64,000 nucleotides of DNA from NCBI RefSeq assembly GCF_900148505.1, contig NZ_FRXO01000011.1, positions 62,001 to 126,000 on the forward strand. The letters run 5' to 3'. Within the stretch, counting starts at the first letter, position 1. Each line of letters starts with the position of its first letter. This DNA is from Pseudoxanthobacter soli DSM 19599. Its GTDB lineage: Bacteria; Pseudomonadota; Alphaproteobacteria; Rhizobiales; Segnochrobactraceae. This document shows positions 25,585-34,514 of the stretch, one piece after another. Below the pieces are notes generated by a model, which was not told the DNA's origin, did not search any database, and worked only from the letters and a program-made list of their open reading frames with translations. The translations under genes were made by a program, and so were the position numbers.

Positions 25585-25822
25585 TATAGTGAAACTACAT
25601 ATGTGGGAAAGCTACGGTCAAGCCCTTGCGCGGGAAATCGGTAAAACCCGGTGTTTGCGGGCGTCCGCTGCGTAGCGATTCCGGCGCCACTCGCCGCGGA
25701 AACTCAGTTAGAAAATTGAAAAATATAGATAAAAGAGATGTAGCGCTTCCGCATCCCGAGGCGGGCCGCGGTCGCGGTCGTGGCTGCCACCCTCTTGCGA
25801 TCTAGTAGTATTTCTATATAGT
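25585..25822. promoter_or_regulatory. Divergent promoters with TAGTnnnACTA operators
   Basis: The spacer between the FAH gene and the aldehyde dehydrogenase gene contains TAGTGAAACTA (25587-25597), a perfect 4+3+4 palindrome, near the minus operon, and TAGTATTTCTA (25806-25816, one mismatch) near the plus operon. The second overlaps a plausible promoter, TTGCGA at 25795-25800 and TATAGT at 25817-25822 with a 16-base gap. The same motif occurs upstream of the sugar-binding protein at 31497. The RpiR regulator encoded at 29603 is the likely ligand. Confidence 0.6.
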
Positions 25823-25855
25823 GTCAGCTCAAGAGCAATCAGCTGGAAACGCCCG

Positions 25856-27325
25856 ATGTCCGATCAGACCCTTCGCGCCCTCGACGGCAACCTGTTCATC
25901 GACGGCGCCTTTTGCGCCGGAACGGGCGGGCGGCTGCCGGTCGTGAACCCGGCGACGGGCGAGAGTCTGGGTCAGATCGCCGCCGCCACGCCCGAGGAAG
26001 TCGAGGCCGCCGTCGCCGCCGCCCGCCGGGCGTTCCGCCCCTGGGCCGCGCTGGTGCCGCGCCGCCGCGCCGAGGCGCTGCACCGACTCGGCGACCTGAT
26101 CGCCGCCGACGCCGACGCGATGGCGCGCATCATGACGCTGGAGCAGGGCAAGCCGCTCAACGAGGCGCGGGGCGAAATCCTGAAGCTCGCCGAGGCCTGC
26201 CATTTCTATGCCGAGGAAGCGACACGGGTGCTCGGCGAGATCGTGCCGAACGACCAGCCGGGCTTCCAGAGCCTCGTCGTGCGCGAGCCGATCGGCGTGG
26301 TCGGCGCCATCACTCCCTGGAACTACCCGGCCGAGCTCGTCGGCTGGAAGCTCTGCGCCAGCCTCGCCGCGGGCTGCACCATCGTCATCAAGCCGGCCGA
26401 GCTGACGCCGTTCACCGCGCTCGCCATCGCGGCCAAGGTGGCGGAGGCCAAAATCCCGGCCGGCGTCGTCAACGTGGTGACGGGCAAGGGTTCGGTGGTC
26501 GGGCAGGCGCTCGTCGATCATCCCGGCGTCGACAAGATCGCCTTCACCGGGTCGAGCCGCGTCGGCCTGCACATCCAGAACAGCAGCCCCGTGGTCAAGC
26601 GCCTGTCGCTCGAACTCGGCGGCAACTGTCCGTTGATCGTGACGGAAAGCGCCGACATCGCGGCCGCGGTGAAGGGAGCGACCCGCCGCAGCTTCCGCAA
26701 CATGGGCCAGATCTGCATCGCGATTAACCGCATCTATGTCGCCCGCCAGCATTATGAGGGCTTCCTCTCCGCGCTCGGCGCGGCGGCCGACCGGCTGACC
26801 ATCGGCAACGGCATCGAGCGGCCGAATGCCGATGTCGGTGCCATGGCCTCGGCCGAACCGCTGGAGAAGACCCAGGCGCACCTCGCCGATGCGCTGGCGA
26901 AGGGCGCCCGGCTCGTGGCGGGCGGCAGCGCGCCGCAAGGCGAGGAATTCGCCCGCGGGTTCTTCTTCCGCCCGACCGTCGTCGGCGACTGCACCCACGA
27001 CATGCTGGTGATGACGGAGGAGACCTTCGGTCCGCTCGTCGGCGTCGCGCCCTATGACAGCCTGGACGAGGCGATCGAGAAGGCCAACGACACGCCCTAC
27101 GGTCTGGCCTCCTATGCCTACGCGCGCGATCTCGTCGAGATCCAGCGCCTGTCGATGGGGCTCGATTACGGCAACGTCGCCATCAACAATGTCGATGCCG
27201 GCATCATGAACGCGCCCTATGGCGGGCGGAAGCAGAGCGGCGTCGGCTACGAGCACGGGCGCGAGGGCCTGCTCGAATATTTCAACTTCAAGCACGTTCG
27301 CCTGCACCACGGCGTCGGAGCCTGA
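25856..27325 (+). CDS. NAD(P)-dependent aldehyde dehydrogenase
   Basis: A 489-residue aldehyde dehydrogenase of the succinate-semialdehyde/glycolaldehyde group. The key residues are Asn156 in TPWNYP, Glu253 in LELGG and the nucleophile Cys287 in MGQIC. It has no signal peptide, so it is cytosolic. It is the first gene of the plus-strand pentose operon, followed after three bases by xylulokinase. The most likely substrate is a short hydroxyaldehyde such as glycolaldehyde or a semialdehyde from pentose breakdown. A second, more distant aldehyde dehydrogenase is at 36602. Confidence 0.9.
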   Translation: MSDQTLRALDGNLFIDGAFCAGTGGRLPVVNPATGESLGQIAAATPEEVEAAVAAARRAFRPWAALVPRRRAEALHRLGDLIAADADAMARIMTLEQGKPLNEARGEILKLAEACHFYAEEATRVLGEIVPNDQPGFQSLVVREPIGVVGAITPWNYPAELVGWKLCASLAAGCTIVIKPAELTPFTALAIAAKVAEAKIPAGVVNVVTGKGSVVGQALVDHPGVDKIAFTGSSRVGLHIQNSSPVVKRLSLELGGNCPLIVTESADIAAAVKGATRRSFRNMGQICIAINRIYVARQHYEGFLSALGAAADRLTIGNGIERPNADVGAMASAEPLEKTQAHLADALAKGARLVAGGSAPQGEEFARGFFFRPTVVGDCTHDMLVMTEETFGPLVGVAPYDSLDEAIEKANDTPYGLASYAYARDLVEIQRLSMGLDYGNVAINNVDAGIMNAPYGGRKQSGVGYEHGREGLLEYFNFKHVRLHHGVGA

Positions 27326-27328
27326 TCC

Positions 27329-28864
27329 ATGACCTCCGTGATCCTCGGCATCGATATCGGCACTTCCGGCTGCAAGGCGCTGCTGCTCGATCCGCAGGGC
27401 CGGGTGATCGCGGCCGATACCGCGACCTACGGGCTGTCGCAGCCACGGCCCGGCTGGACGGAGCAGGACCCGGAACTCTGGATCGAGGGCGCCCGCGCCG
27501 CGGTCGCCGGTGCGCTCGCCAAGGCCGGCGCGGTCGAGATTCTCGCGGTCGGGCTGTCCGGCCAGATGCACGGGCTGACGCCGCTCGACGCGGACATGAA
27601 CGTGCTTCGCCCCGCGCTGCTCTGGAACGACCAGCGCAACGCGGCCGAATGCGCCGAGATCACCGAGGCGGCCGGCGGACTTGAGGGCATGCTGGCGGCG
27701 GTCAACAACCGCATGCTGATCGGCTATACCGGCGGCAAGATCGTCTGGATGCAGCGTCACGAACCCGAGCTTTTCGCCAGGCTGCGCCATGTGCTGAACC
27801 CGAAGGACTATCTGCGCTTCCGTTTGACCGGGGAGCGGGCGACCGAGGTGTCCGACGCCTCCGGCACCGGGCTGTTCGACGTTCGCACGCGCCGCTGGGC
27901 AGACGACCTGATCGGGCGGATCGGCATCGATGCCCGGCTGCTGCCGCCGGCACACGAATCCCACGTCATCACCGGGCGGATCGACGCGCGGGGTGCGGCA
28001 CTGTTCGGCCTGCCTGCCGGCATCCCCGTCGCGGGCGGCGGCGGTGACAGCGTCATCCAGACCATCGGCTCCGGCGTGATCGCGCCCGGCGAACTTCAGA
28101 CCACCATCGGCACCGCCGGCATCCTCGCCGCCGCGCTCGATGCGCCCCAGCCGAACCCGGACGGCCGGCTTCAGGTGTTCTGCAATGTCGCGCCGGACAA
28201 GTGGCACTGCATGGGCGTTTCGATGAATGCCGGCGGGGCCATGGGCTGGTTCCGGCAGGTCATGACCGCCGGCTTCGGCACCGGCGCGCTCCCGGCGTTT
28301 GACGAGATCGTGGCGGAGGCGGCGGCGAGCCCGGCCGGCGCGCGGGGCCTCCTGTTCCTGCCCTATCTCAACGGCGAGCGCTGCCCGCATCCCGATCCCC
28401 AGGCGCGAGGCGCGTTCGTCGGCCTGACGGCGCGGCACACGCGCGGCGATGTCGCGCGCAGCGTCATGGAGGGCGTGGTTCATGCCTTCGTCGACATGTA
28501 CGCGCTGATGCGGCCGATGGGCATCGCCGGCACCATCGTGAAGGCCTCCGGGGGCGGCGCGCGCTCGCCGCTGTGGCGCCAGATGCAGGCCGACATGTTC
28601 GGGTGCGATGTCGTCACCACCGAGGGGGCGGCGGAAGGCGCGGCCTTCGGCGCAGCGCTCGTCGCCGGAGTCGGTATCGGCATCTGGCCCGACGCGGGAA
28701 CCGCCGCCGCGACCTGCCGCGACCTGACGCGCGAGCATCCGACGGCGGACGCCGGGCGGATCTACGCCCGCGCCAACGACATTTATCGTGGGCTCTATTC
28801 GGCCCTGAGGGAGAGCTTCGTCGCCTTGAGCGATCCTGCCTTCGAAGGAGGGGCCGATGTCTGA
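27329..28864 (+). CDS. xylB: Xylulokinase (FGGY family)
   Basis: A 511-residue FGGY carbohydrate kinase that phosphorylates D-xylulose with ATP. GIDIGTSGCKALLLD at the start, LSGQMHGL, WNDQR and the GLLFLPYLNGERCPHPDP and ASGGGARSPLWRQM blocks are typical of XylB. It begins three bases after the aldehyde dehydrogenase stop and its last eight bases overlap the HAD phosphatase gene, so the three are one operon. With the divergent xylitol-type dehydrogenases it completes pentitol to xylulose 5-phosphate. Confidence 0.93.
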   Translation: MTSVILGIDIGTSGCKALLLDPQGRVIAADTATYGLSQPRPGWTEQDPELWIEGARAAVAGALAKAGAVEILAVGLSGQMHGLTPLDADMNVLRPALLWNDQRNAAECAEITEAAGGLEGMLAAVNNRMLIGYTGGKIVWMQRHEPELFARLRHVLNPKDYLRFRLTGERATEVSDASGTGLFDVRTRRWADDLIGRIGIDARLLPPAHESHVITGRIDARGAALFGLPAGIPVAGGGGDSVIQTIGSGVIAPGELQTTIGTAGILAAALDAPQPNPDGRLQVFCNVAPDKWHCMGVSMNAGGAMGWFRQVMTAGFGTGALPAFDEIVAEAAASPAGARGLLFLPYLNGERCPHPDPQARGAFVGLTARHTRGDVARSVMEGVVHAFVDMYALMRPMGIAGTIVKASGGGARSPLWRQMQADMFGCDVVTTEGAAEGAAFGAALVAGVGIGIWPDAGTAAATCRDLTREHPTADAGRIYARANDIYRGLYSALRESFVALSDPAFEGGADV

Positions 28865-29606
28865 TCCGGCTTCACGCGAGGAGAGAGAATCCCTGCCGTT
28901 GACTGCTGAGAGGCCTGCGCCGCTCGATGGCGGCGCGACCTATTCCGCGCTGATTTTCGATCTCGACGGCACGCTCATAAACAGCGCGCCCGACATCGCA
29001 GCCTCGGTGAACCGCTATTTCGCCGCGCAGGGCTGGCCGCAGCTCGAGACCGACTATGTCGAGGGCTTCATCGGCAACGGACCGCGGCGGCTGCTGCTCG
29101 ACATGATGCTCGATCTCGGCCTGCCGTCCGACGACGAAACCGTCGCCGCCGCCGTCGACGGCTATATCCGCCACTACACCGAGCGGCCGGCGGACCTGAC
29201 GCGGTTCTATGACCACGTGCGCGAGGACCTGGTGGCGCTGCGCGCCGCCGGCTTCCGACTCGGCATCTGCACCAACAAGCCCCATGCGCTCACCCAGTCG
29301 ATTCTCGCCATCCTCGGCCTCGACACGCTGTTCGACGTCGCGCTCGGGGCCGATGCCGTGCCGGCGTGCAAGCCCGATCCGCGCCACCTGATCGCGGTCG
29401 CCGAGGCGATGGGGCTCGAGGACGGCAGCTGGGCCTATGTCGGCGACACCGGCGTCGACCAGAGGACGGCGGCGGCGGCCGGCGTGCCGTTCTTCGTGGT
29501 GCCCTGGGGCGGCGGCGCACTCGTCGGCGTGTCGGCGTCCCAGCGCCTGACCCGGCTTCGCGATCTCATGCAGCACGGCCCGCGCATCGCGGCGGCCGGC
29601 GAATGA
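28857..29606 (+). CDS. HAD-family phosphatase, phosphoglycolate phosphatase-like
   Basis: A 249-residue HAD hydrolase with the nucleophile motif FDLDGTL near residues 34-40, CTNKP, KPDP and GDTGVD in order. It resembles Gph (phosphoglycolate phosphatase) but genomic context suggests a sugar-phosphate substrate. The first 28 residues are a low-complexity extension. It overlaps the end of xylB by eight bases and its own stop overlaps the RpiR start. It may clear toxic or misphosphorylated pentitol phosphates made by the kinase, which is inference. Confidence 0.85.
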   Translation: MSDPASREERESLPLTAERPAPLDGGATYSALIFDLDGTLINSAPDIAASVNRYFAAQGWPQLETDYVEGFIGNGPRRLLLDMMLDLGLPSDDETVAAAVDGYIRHYTERPADLTRFYDHVREDLVALRAAGFRLGICTNKPHALTQSILAILGLDTLFDVALGADAVPACKPDPRHLIAVAEAMGLEDGSWAYVGDTGVDQRTAAAAGVPFFVVPWGGGALVGVSASQRLTRLRDLMQHGPRIAAAGE

Positions 29607-30460
29607 CGGGGGACGGGCAGGTGACGGTCAGCCTGTTGCAGCGCATCCTTCAGGAGCAGGCGACGATGGGCGCCGCCGAGCAGCGCGTCGCCGCCTTCGT
29701 CAGCACCTCGCCCGGCGAAGTGATCCACATGAGCATGGCGCGTCTGTCGCAGACTTGCTCGGTCAGCGATCCGACCATCATGCGGTTCTGCCGCCGGTTC
29801 GGTTTCGAGGGCTATCAGGACTTCAAGCTGCACCTCGCCCAGAGCCTCGTGCCCTCGGCGCCGTTCGCCTACGAGCAGATCGTGCAGGGCGACGGCATCG
29901 ACAACATCGTGCGCAAGACCTGCCGCAATTCCCTCAACGCCATCCAGCGGCTGCTTGAGGATCTGGCGCCGCAGCAGGTCGAGGAAGGCGCGAAGATCCT
30001 CCATGCCGCGACCTGGACCGGCATCTACGCCACCGGCATCTCCGAGGTCACCGCGCTCGATGCCGAGCACAAGTTCCAGCGGCTCGGTATGCGCTGCCAG
30101 GCGCTGCTCGGCGGCAAGAAGCAGTGGATGCATGCGGAAAGCGCGCGGCCTGGCGAGGTGGCGCTGATCTTCTCGCAGTCCGGCCACACCAAGCAGATGG
30201 TGGAGGTGGCGATCGCGGCGCGCGCCGGCGGCGGCCGGGTGGTCTCGATCGCGGCGGCCGACAGCCCGCTCGCCCGGGTGTCCGACGTGGTGATCGCGGT
30301 GCTGCCCTACGACCGCACCGAGCTGATGACGCCGCTCGCCTCGCGCCTCAATCACCACCTCGTCATCAACATGCTGGTGACGGCCATCGCCATCATCGGC
30401 GGCAGCGAGTTCCCGGATCAGCTTCCGGCGCTCGATTCCTGGCAGACGGACAAGATCTGA
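29603..30460 (+). CDS. MurR/RpiR family transcriptional regulator
   Basis: A 285-residue regulator with an N-terminal RpiR helix-turn-helix (MSMARLSQTCSVSDPTIMRFCRRFGF, about residues 43-70) and a C-terminal SIS sugar-phosphate-binding domain (FSQSGHTKQMVEVA). The ATG at 29603 overlaps the TGA of the HAD gene, which fixes the start; the open frame extends further upstream but there it is the shadow of the HAD gene. It lies inside the pentose operon, and three promoters around it share a TAGTnnnACTA palindrome. It probably senses a pentose phosphate and controls both the catabolic operons and the ABC transporter. Confidence 0.9.
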   Translation: MTGDGQVTVSLLQRILQEQATMGAAEQRVAAFVSTSPGEVIHMSMARLSQTCSVSDPTIMRFCRRFGFEGYQDFKLHLAQSLVPSAPFAYEQIVQGDGIDNIVRKTCRNSLNAIQRLLEDLAPQQVEEGAKILHAATWTGIYATGISEVTALDAEHKFQRLGMRCQALLGGKKQWMHAESARPGEVALIFSQSGHTKQMVEVAIAARAGGGRVVSIAAADSPLARVSDVVIAVLPYDRTELMTPLASRLNHHLVINMLVTAIAIIGGSEFPDQLPALDSWQTDKI

Positions 30461-30579
30461 CCGTCGCCCTGGGGCGGCATAGCCCCGACGACTTCATCCG
30501 CGGCTGACGCCTCGCCCGTTGATGGCGTACCGGCGGGGTGCCGCGAGCGACATCGCAAAGAAAAGAGTGGAGGACGCAC

Positions 30580-31284
30580 ATGAGCGCACAGGACGAGGCG
30601 AAGAAGGTTGCCGGGCGGCGCGTGATCGAGGAATTCGTGCGCGACGGCATGAAGCTCGGGCTCGGCTCCGGCACCACGTCGCACTTCTTCGTGCGTGAGC
30701 TCGGCAAGCACGTCGCCGGCGGCATGAAGCTGACCTGCACCACCACCTCGCGCTCCACCAACGACGTCGCGCGCGAGGTCGGCATCCAGATCGTCGATCC
30801 CAACGATATCGGCGAGATCGACCTGACCATCGACGGGCCGGACGAGGTCGACCGCCAGCTCAATATGATCAAGGGCGGTGGCGCGTGCCTGTTGTGGGAG
30901 AAGATCGTCGCCCACGCCTCCAAGCGGATGATCTGCATCTGCGACGAGAGCAAGATCGTCGACCAGATCGGCAAGTTCCCGCTGCCGGTCGAGGTGGTGC
31001 AGTTCGCCTGGAAGCAGACGGAGCGGATGGTGGCGAACACCCTCGCCGCGCACGGCCTTTCCGGCGTTCCGATCGTTCGGCGGATGCGGGACGGCCAGCC
31101 CGTCGTCACCGACAGCGGCAACTTCATCCTCGATTGCCGGTGCGGCGCGATCTCGGAGCCCGCGAAGCTCGAAATCGAGCTGAACCGCATTCCCGGCGTC
31201 GTCGAGAACGGTCTCTTCACGCGCGAGGCGGCCGGCATGGTGGTCGGCTGCTTCGACGGCACGTCCTACGTTTCGATGCGATAA
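30580..31284 (+). CDS. rpiA: Ribose-5-phosphate isomerase A
   Basis: A 234-residue isomerase interconverting ribose 5-phosphate and ribulose 5-phosphate. The family motifs are GSGTT at 29-33, DGPDEVD at 85-91, KGGG at 98-101 and the catalytic-glutamate segment WEKIVA that follows. The ATG at 30580 has GTGGAGGA upstream. A 119-base gap separates it from the RpiR gene. Probably an operon-specific paralogue of the housekeeping enzyme, handling pentose phosphates made by this pathway. Some relatives act on other pentose or tetrose phosphates. Confidence 0.9.
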   Translation: MSAQDEAKKVAGRRVIEEFVRDGMKLGLGSGTTSHFFVRELGKHVAGGMKLTCTTTSRSTNDVAREVGIQIVDPNDIGEIDLTIDGPDEVDRQLNMIKGGGACLLWEKIVAHASKRMICICDESKIVDQIGKFPLPVEVVQFAWKQTERMVANTLAAHGLSGVPIVRRMRDGQPVVTDSGNFILDCRCGAISEPAKLEIELNRIPGVVENGLFTREAAGMVVGCFDGTSYVSMR

Positions 31285-31286
31285 TG

Positions 31287-31465
31287 TAGTAAAACTTCGT
31301 ATTTACTAGGTCCGAGCAATCGGAGCGCGGCCGATCGGTGGTGGCGGCGCAAAAGACAGATTTATTGCGCCGTGCCTCAGGTAGTTCCGTGTTTTTCGGC
31401 GCGTGAATCTGCGGTGCGGCTTTGTCCGAGTGCTTGACAGAAATTCAGCGTATGTAGTATTACTA
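31287..31465 (+). promoter_or_regulatory. Promoter and RpiR-type operators of the second sugar ABC operon
   Basis: A TTGACA hexamer at 31434-31439 is followed by TAGTAT (31455-31460, 15-base gap) or TATTAC (31458-31463, 18-base gap). Overlapping the -10 is TAGTATTACTA at 31455-31465, a perfect palindrome of the same class as the boxes at 25587 and 25806. A degenerate copy, TAGTAAAACTT, is at 31287-31297 right after the rpiA stop. Binding at the first site would block RNA polymerase. Confidence 0.65.
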
Positions 31466-31496
31466 TCAATAACGACAACAAGGGAGGAATTCCGAA

Positions 31497-32594
31497 ATGA
31501 CTCGTACAACCGGAGTGACCCGGCGCGGCGTCCTCGCCGGCGGTGCCGCGCTCGGCCTCGGCGCCGTGGCTGGCGCCGCCATGGGCGGCGGCGCGGCGTT
31601 CGCGCAGGAAAACATCTTCGTTCCGTATTCGAACAAGAGCCTCGACTACTACTTCTTCGTCATCCAGGAAGAAGCGGTGAAGCGGGCCGTTCTGGCGAAC
31701 AAGTGGCGCTTCCAGTCGACCAACGCCAGCTTCGACAACACGCGCCAGCTCGAGCAGTGGCAGAGCCTGATGCTGTCGAACCCGCAGGCGATCGTGTCCG
31801 ATCCGATCGACAGCCAGGCCATCGTCAGCGCCATTCGGCGCTACAACCAGCGCAAGATCCCCGTCGGCATCATCGACACGCCGGCCGACGGCGGCGACGT
31901 CGCGATCACCGTCAGCTTCGACAACCGCCTCGGCGGCGAAATGGCGGCGAAGGAGATCATCTCCCGTCTCGTCAAGAAGTATGGCAGCCCGAAGGGTACG
32001 GTGCTCAACTGCTTCGGCGCGCTCGCCTCTGTCGCGTGGCGCCTGCGCAAGGAGGGCATGGATGCCGAGTTCGCCAAGTACCCGGACATCAAGTATCTTG
32101 CCCGTCCGACCGAAGGTCAGCTCGACCAGATGCTGTCGGTGACGCTCGCGACGCTGTCGGAGTTCCCGGACCTCGACGCCGTGCATGCGCCCAGCGACTC
32201 GCCCTCGCGCGGCATCGTCACGGCGCTGCAGCAGAAGGGACGCTGGAAGAAGGTCGGTGAAGAAGGTCACGTGATCTTCGTCAACATCGACGGCGAGCCG
32301 ATCGCACTGAAGTGGATCCAGGAAGGCTACATGGATGCCTGCGTCTCGCAGGACCCCATCGCCTACGGCGAGATCGCAGTCGAGATGCTCGGCAAGCACG
32401 CGATGAAGGGCGAGCCGGTTCCGATCGGCGTCTACGAAAACAAGAACTACTTCTGGGAGAAGGGCGATATCGTCGAAGGCAAGACGGGGCCGACCTTGAT
32501 CATTCCGCCCTTCGTCATCGATGCGGCGAATGCGGCGGACGCCCGTCACTGGGGCGCGATCGCCGAGAAGAAGTGGGGCATTCCCTACACTTGA
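31497..32594 (+). CDS. Sugar ABC transporter substrate-binding protein, Tat-type signal
   Basis: A 365-residue periplasmic binding protein of the CUT2/Peripla_BP_4 class. The N-terminus has a twin arginine (TRRGVLAGG, residues 8-16), a long alanine/glycine hydrophobic segment and an AFAQ cleavage region, suggesting export by the Tat pathway rather than Sec. The body contains SDPIDSQAIVSAIRRYNQRKIPVGIIDTP, the usual hinge/ligand segment split here over two strands. GGAGG precedes the ATG. It is the first gene of the second sugar transporter and follows a regulated promoter; the ligand is probably a pentose or pentitol. Confidence 0.9.
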   Translation: MTRTTGVTRRGVLAGGAALGLGAVAGAAMGGGAAFAQENIFVPYSNKSLDYYFFVIQEEAVKRAVLANKWRFQSTNASFDNTRQLEQWQSLMLSNPQAIVSDPIDSQAIVSAIRRYNQRKIPVGIIDTPADGGDVAITVSFDNRLGGEMAAKEIISRLVKKYGSPKGTVLNCFGALASVAWRLRKEGMDAEFAKYPDIKYLARPTEGQLDQMLSVTLATLSEFPDLDAVHAPSDSPSRGIVTALQQKGRWKKVGEEGHVIFVNIDGEPIALKWIQEGYMDACVSQDPIAYGEIAVEMLGKHAMKGEPVPIGVYENKNYFWEKGDIVEGKTGPTLIIPPFVIDAANAADARHWGAIAEKKWGIPYT

Positions 32595-32615
32595 TCGGCC
32601 CGGACCAGCGGAATG

Positions 32616-32647
32616 GCCGGCTTTCGGGCGTGCGCCCGAAGGCCGGC
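32616..32647 (+). terminator. Strong hairpin after the binding-protein gene
   Basis: Fifteen-base arms (GCCGGCTTTCGGGCG and CGCCCGAAGGCCGGC, one mismatch) with a TG loop start 22 bases after the binding-protein stop. It probably limits read-through into the ATPase gene so that binding protein exceeds the membrane subunits. The rest of the spacer to 32887 has no gene. Confidence 0.6.
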
Positions 32648-32887
32648 TTCCGTGTCTGTCCCGCAAGCCTGGGTCTGTCGCGCGAATCTGGAGCGTGGCG
32701 AGACCGCGCGGGAACGAAACGGCCGGAACGGACTCTGGTCCGAACGGCGACCGTCGCGGTCTGATCTCCCTGCGGGAGTTCCGCCGCGCCCGCCGTGTCG
32801 CATAGCGGCGTTTCACGCCCGGCGTTGGGCCGATCCCGGGCGGGCACGCATCTTCTGCCCGTCCGCCGGCGCGAGGAGAACCATCCG

Positions 32888-34402
32888 ATGCTGCACAATG
32901 CCCGGCCTGCGCCGGAAGACGATTTCATCCTGAGGGTCGACAATCTCAGCAAGAGCTACGGCGCGGTGCACGCGCTGCGCGGCGTCTCGATCGCTGTGCG
33001 GCGGGGTTCCATCCATGGCCTGCTCGGCGAGAACGGTGCCGGCAAGAGCACGCTCGTCGGCATCATCTCCGGCCAGCACACGCCGAGCGGCGGCACCATC
33101 GCGCTCAATGGCCGGGTGCTGGAGAACACCGACGTGCGGGCGATGGAGGAGGCGGGCGTCTTCCTGGTGACCCAGGAGCCGATGATCGTCGACCATCTGT
33201 CGGCGGCGGAGAACCTGATGCTCGGCATCTGGCCGAGCGGGCCCGGCGGCTTCGTCAGCTGGCGCAGGCTCAATGCGGATGCGGCGCGGATGCTCGAAGG
33301 CAGCGGCATCAACCCGAAGGCCCGGGCGGGCAGGCTCGATGCCGTGGCGCGCCGCAAGCTCAATATCCTCCGGGCGATGTTCTCCGGCGGCAAGGTCATC
33401 ATCCTCGACGAGCCGACGGCGGCTCTCACGGTCACCGACCGCCGCGTGCTGTTCGACTTCATGCGCCGCCTCAAGGCCGAAGGCGTCACCTTCATCTTCA
33501 TCTCGCACTACAACGACGAGATCCTCGACATCTGCGACGCGGTCTCGGTGCTCAGGGACGGCTCGCTCGCGGGCGGCTCCGACGATATCGGGGCCATGAC
33601 CTCCGAGCAGCTTTCCGAACTGGTGCTCGGCCGCGGGCTGGCGCTGTTCCAGCGCGAGCGCGTCTCCCACGATGGCAAGGCGCCGCTCGTTTCCCTGCGC
33701 GGCGTCGTGGCGGAGCATGTCGACCTCGCCGCGCTCGATATCGCGCCGGGCGAGATCGTCGGCTTCACCGGCCTGCCGGGCGCCGGCGCTAAAGAACTTG
33801 CCCGCGCCATCTTCGGGCTGAATCCGACGCGCGCGGGAACGATCAGGCTCGGCGATGCCGCCGCGGTCGCGCTGCCGCGTGATCCGAGCGACGCGTTTGC
33901 GGCCGGCATCGCCTATCTCTCCGACGACCGCCGCCGCGAAGGTTCGGTGTCGCAGATGTCGATCGCCGACAACATCGCCATGTCCTCGCTCGGCTCGCGC
34001 AGCCGCGCCGGGTTCATCGACAGCGCGGCGGAGGCCCGTGTCGTCGAGCGTTATTTCCAGGCGATGGGCATCAAGGCGCCGGGCCCCCAGGTCGCGGTGG
34101 ACACGCTGAGCGGCGGCAACCAGCAGAAGGTTTGCCTCGGCCGCGTGCTCGCCACCGAGCCGCGCCTGCTGATCGTCGACGAGCCGACACGCGGCATCGA
34201 CATCGGCGTCAAACAGGACGTGCTGCGGATCATCGACCGGCTCAGCCGGACCGGGGTCGCGGTCATCATGGTGTCGACCGACACCGACGAACTGGTCCGC
34301 GCCGCGGACCGCATCTGCATCTTCGAGCACGGCGCGATCCGCGAGACGCTCTCCGGCGACGCCATCTCGACCGAGCGCCTGCGCCGCATGGTCCAGGCAT
34401 GA
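32888..34402 (+). CDS. Sugar ABC transporter ATP-binding protein (duplicated ATPase)
   Basis: A 504-residue CUT2 ATPase. The N-half has Walker A GENGAGKST and Walker B VIILDEPTAA; the C-half has a degenerate GLPGAGAKE loop, the signature LSGGNQQK and LIVDEPTRG. The ATG at 32888 (MLHNARPAPEDD) follows GAGGAGAA; the longer frame upstream is rejected. In the N-half the usual signature is replaced (VARRKLNILRAM), which occurs in members of this family. It powers the transporter formed with the permease at 34515. Confidence 0.93.
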   Translation: MLHNARPAPEDDFILRVDNLSKSYGAVHALRGVSIAVRRGSIHGLLGENGAGKSTLVGIISGQHTPSGGTIALNGRVLENTDVRAMEEAGVFLVTQEPMIVDHLSAAENLMLGIWPSGPGGFVSWRRLNADAARMLEGSGINPKARAGRLDAVARRKLNILRAMFSGGKVIILDEPTAALTVTDRRVLFDFMRRLKAEGVTFIFISHYNDEILDICDAVSVLRDGSLAGGSDDIGAMTSEQLSELVLGRGLALFQRERVSHDGKAPLVSLRGVVAEHVDLAALDIAPGEIVGFTGLPGAGAKELARAIFGLNPTRAGTIRLGDAAAVALPRDPSDAFAAGIAYLSDDRRREGSVSQMSIADNIAMSSLGSRSRAGFIDSAAEARVVERYFQAMGIKAPGPQVAVDTLSGGNQQKVCLGRVLATEPRLLIVDEPTRGIDIGVKQDVLRIIDRLSRTGVAVIMVSTDTDELVRAADRICIFEHGAIRETLSGDAISTERLRRMVQA

Positions 34403-34514
34403 CGGCGCCCGCAGCTCTGCCGTTCGAAACGGCGATGCCGGGCCGGTCCGGCCGCGCCCGATGTGCGGACGCACCGCAATGACGCCGCGGCGGGACACTA
34501 CAGGAGGAAACAAA

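Noticed and set aside
25829-28738. Minus-strand open frame of 969 residues opposite aldehyde dehydrogenase and xylulokinase
   Set aside because: Shadow of two well-recognised plus-strand enzymes in GC-rich DNA.
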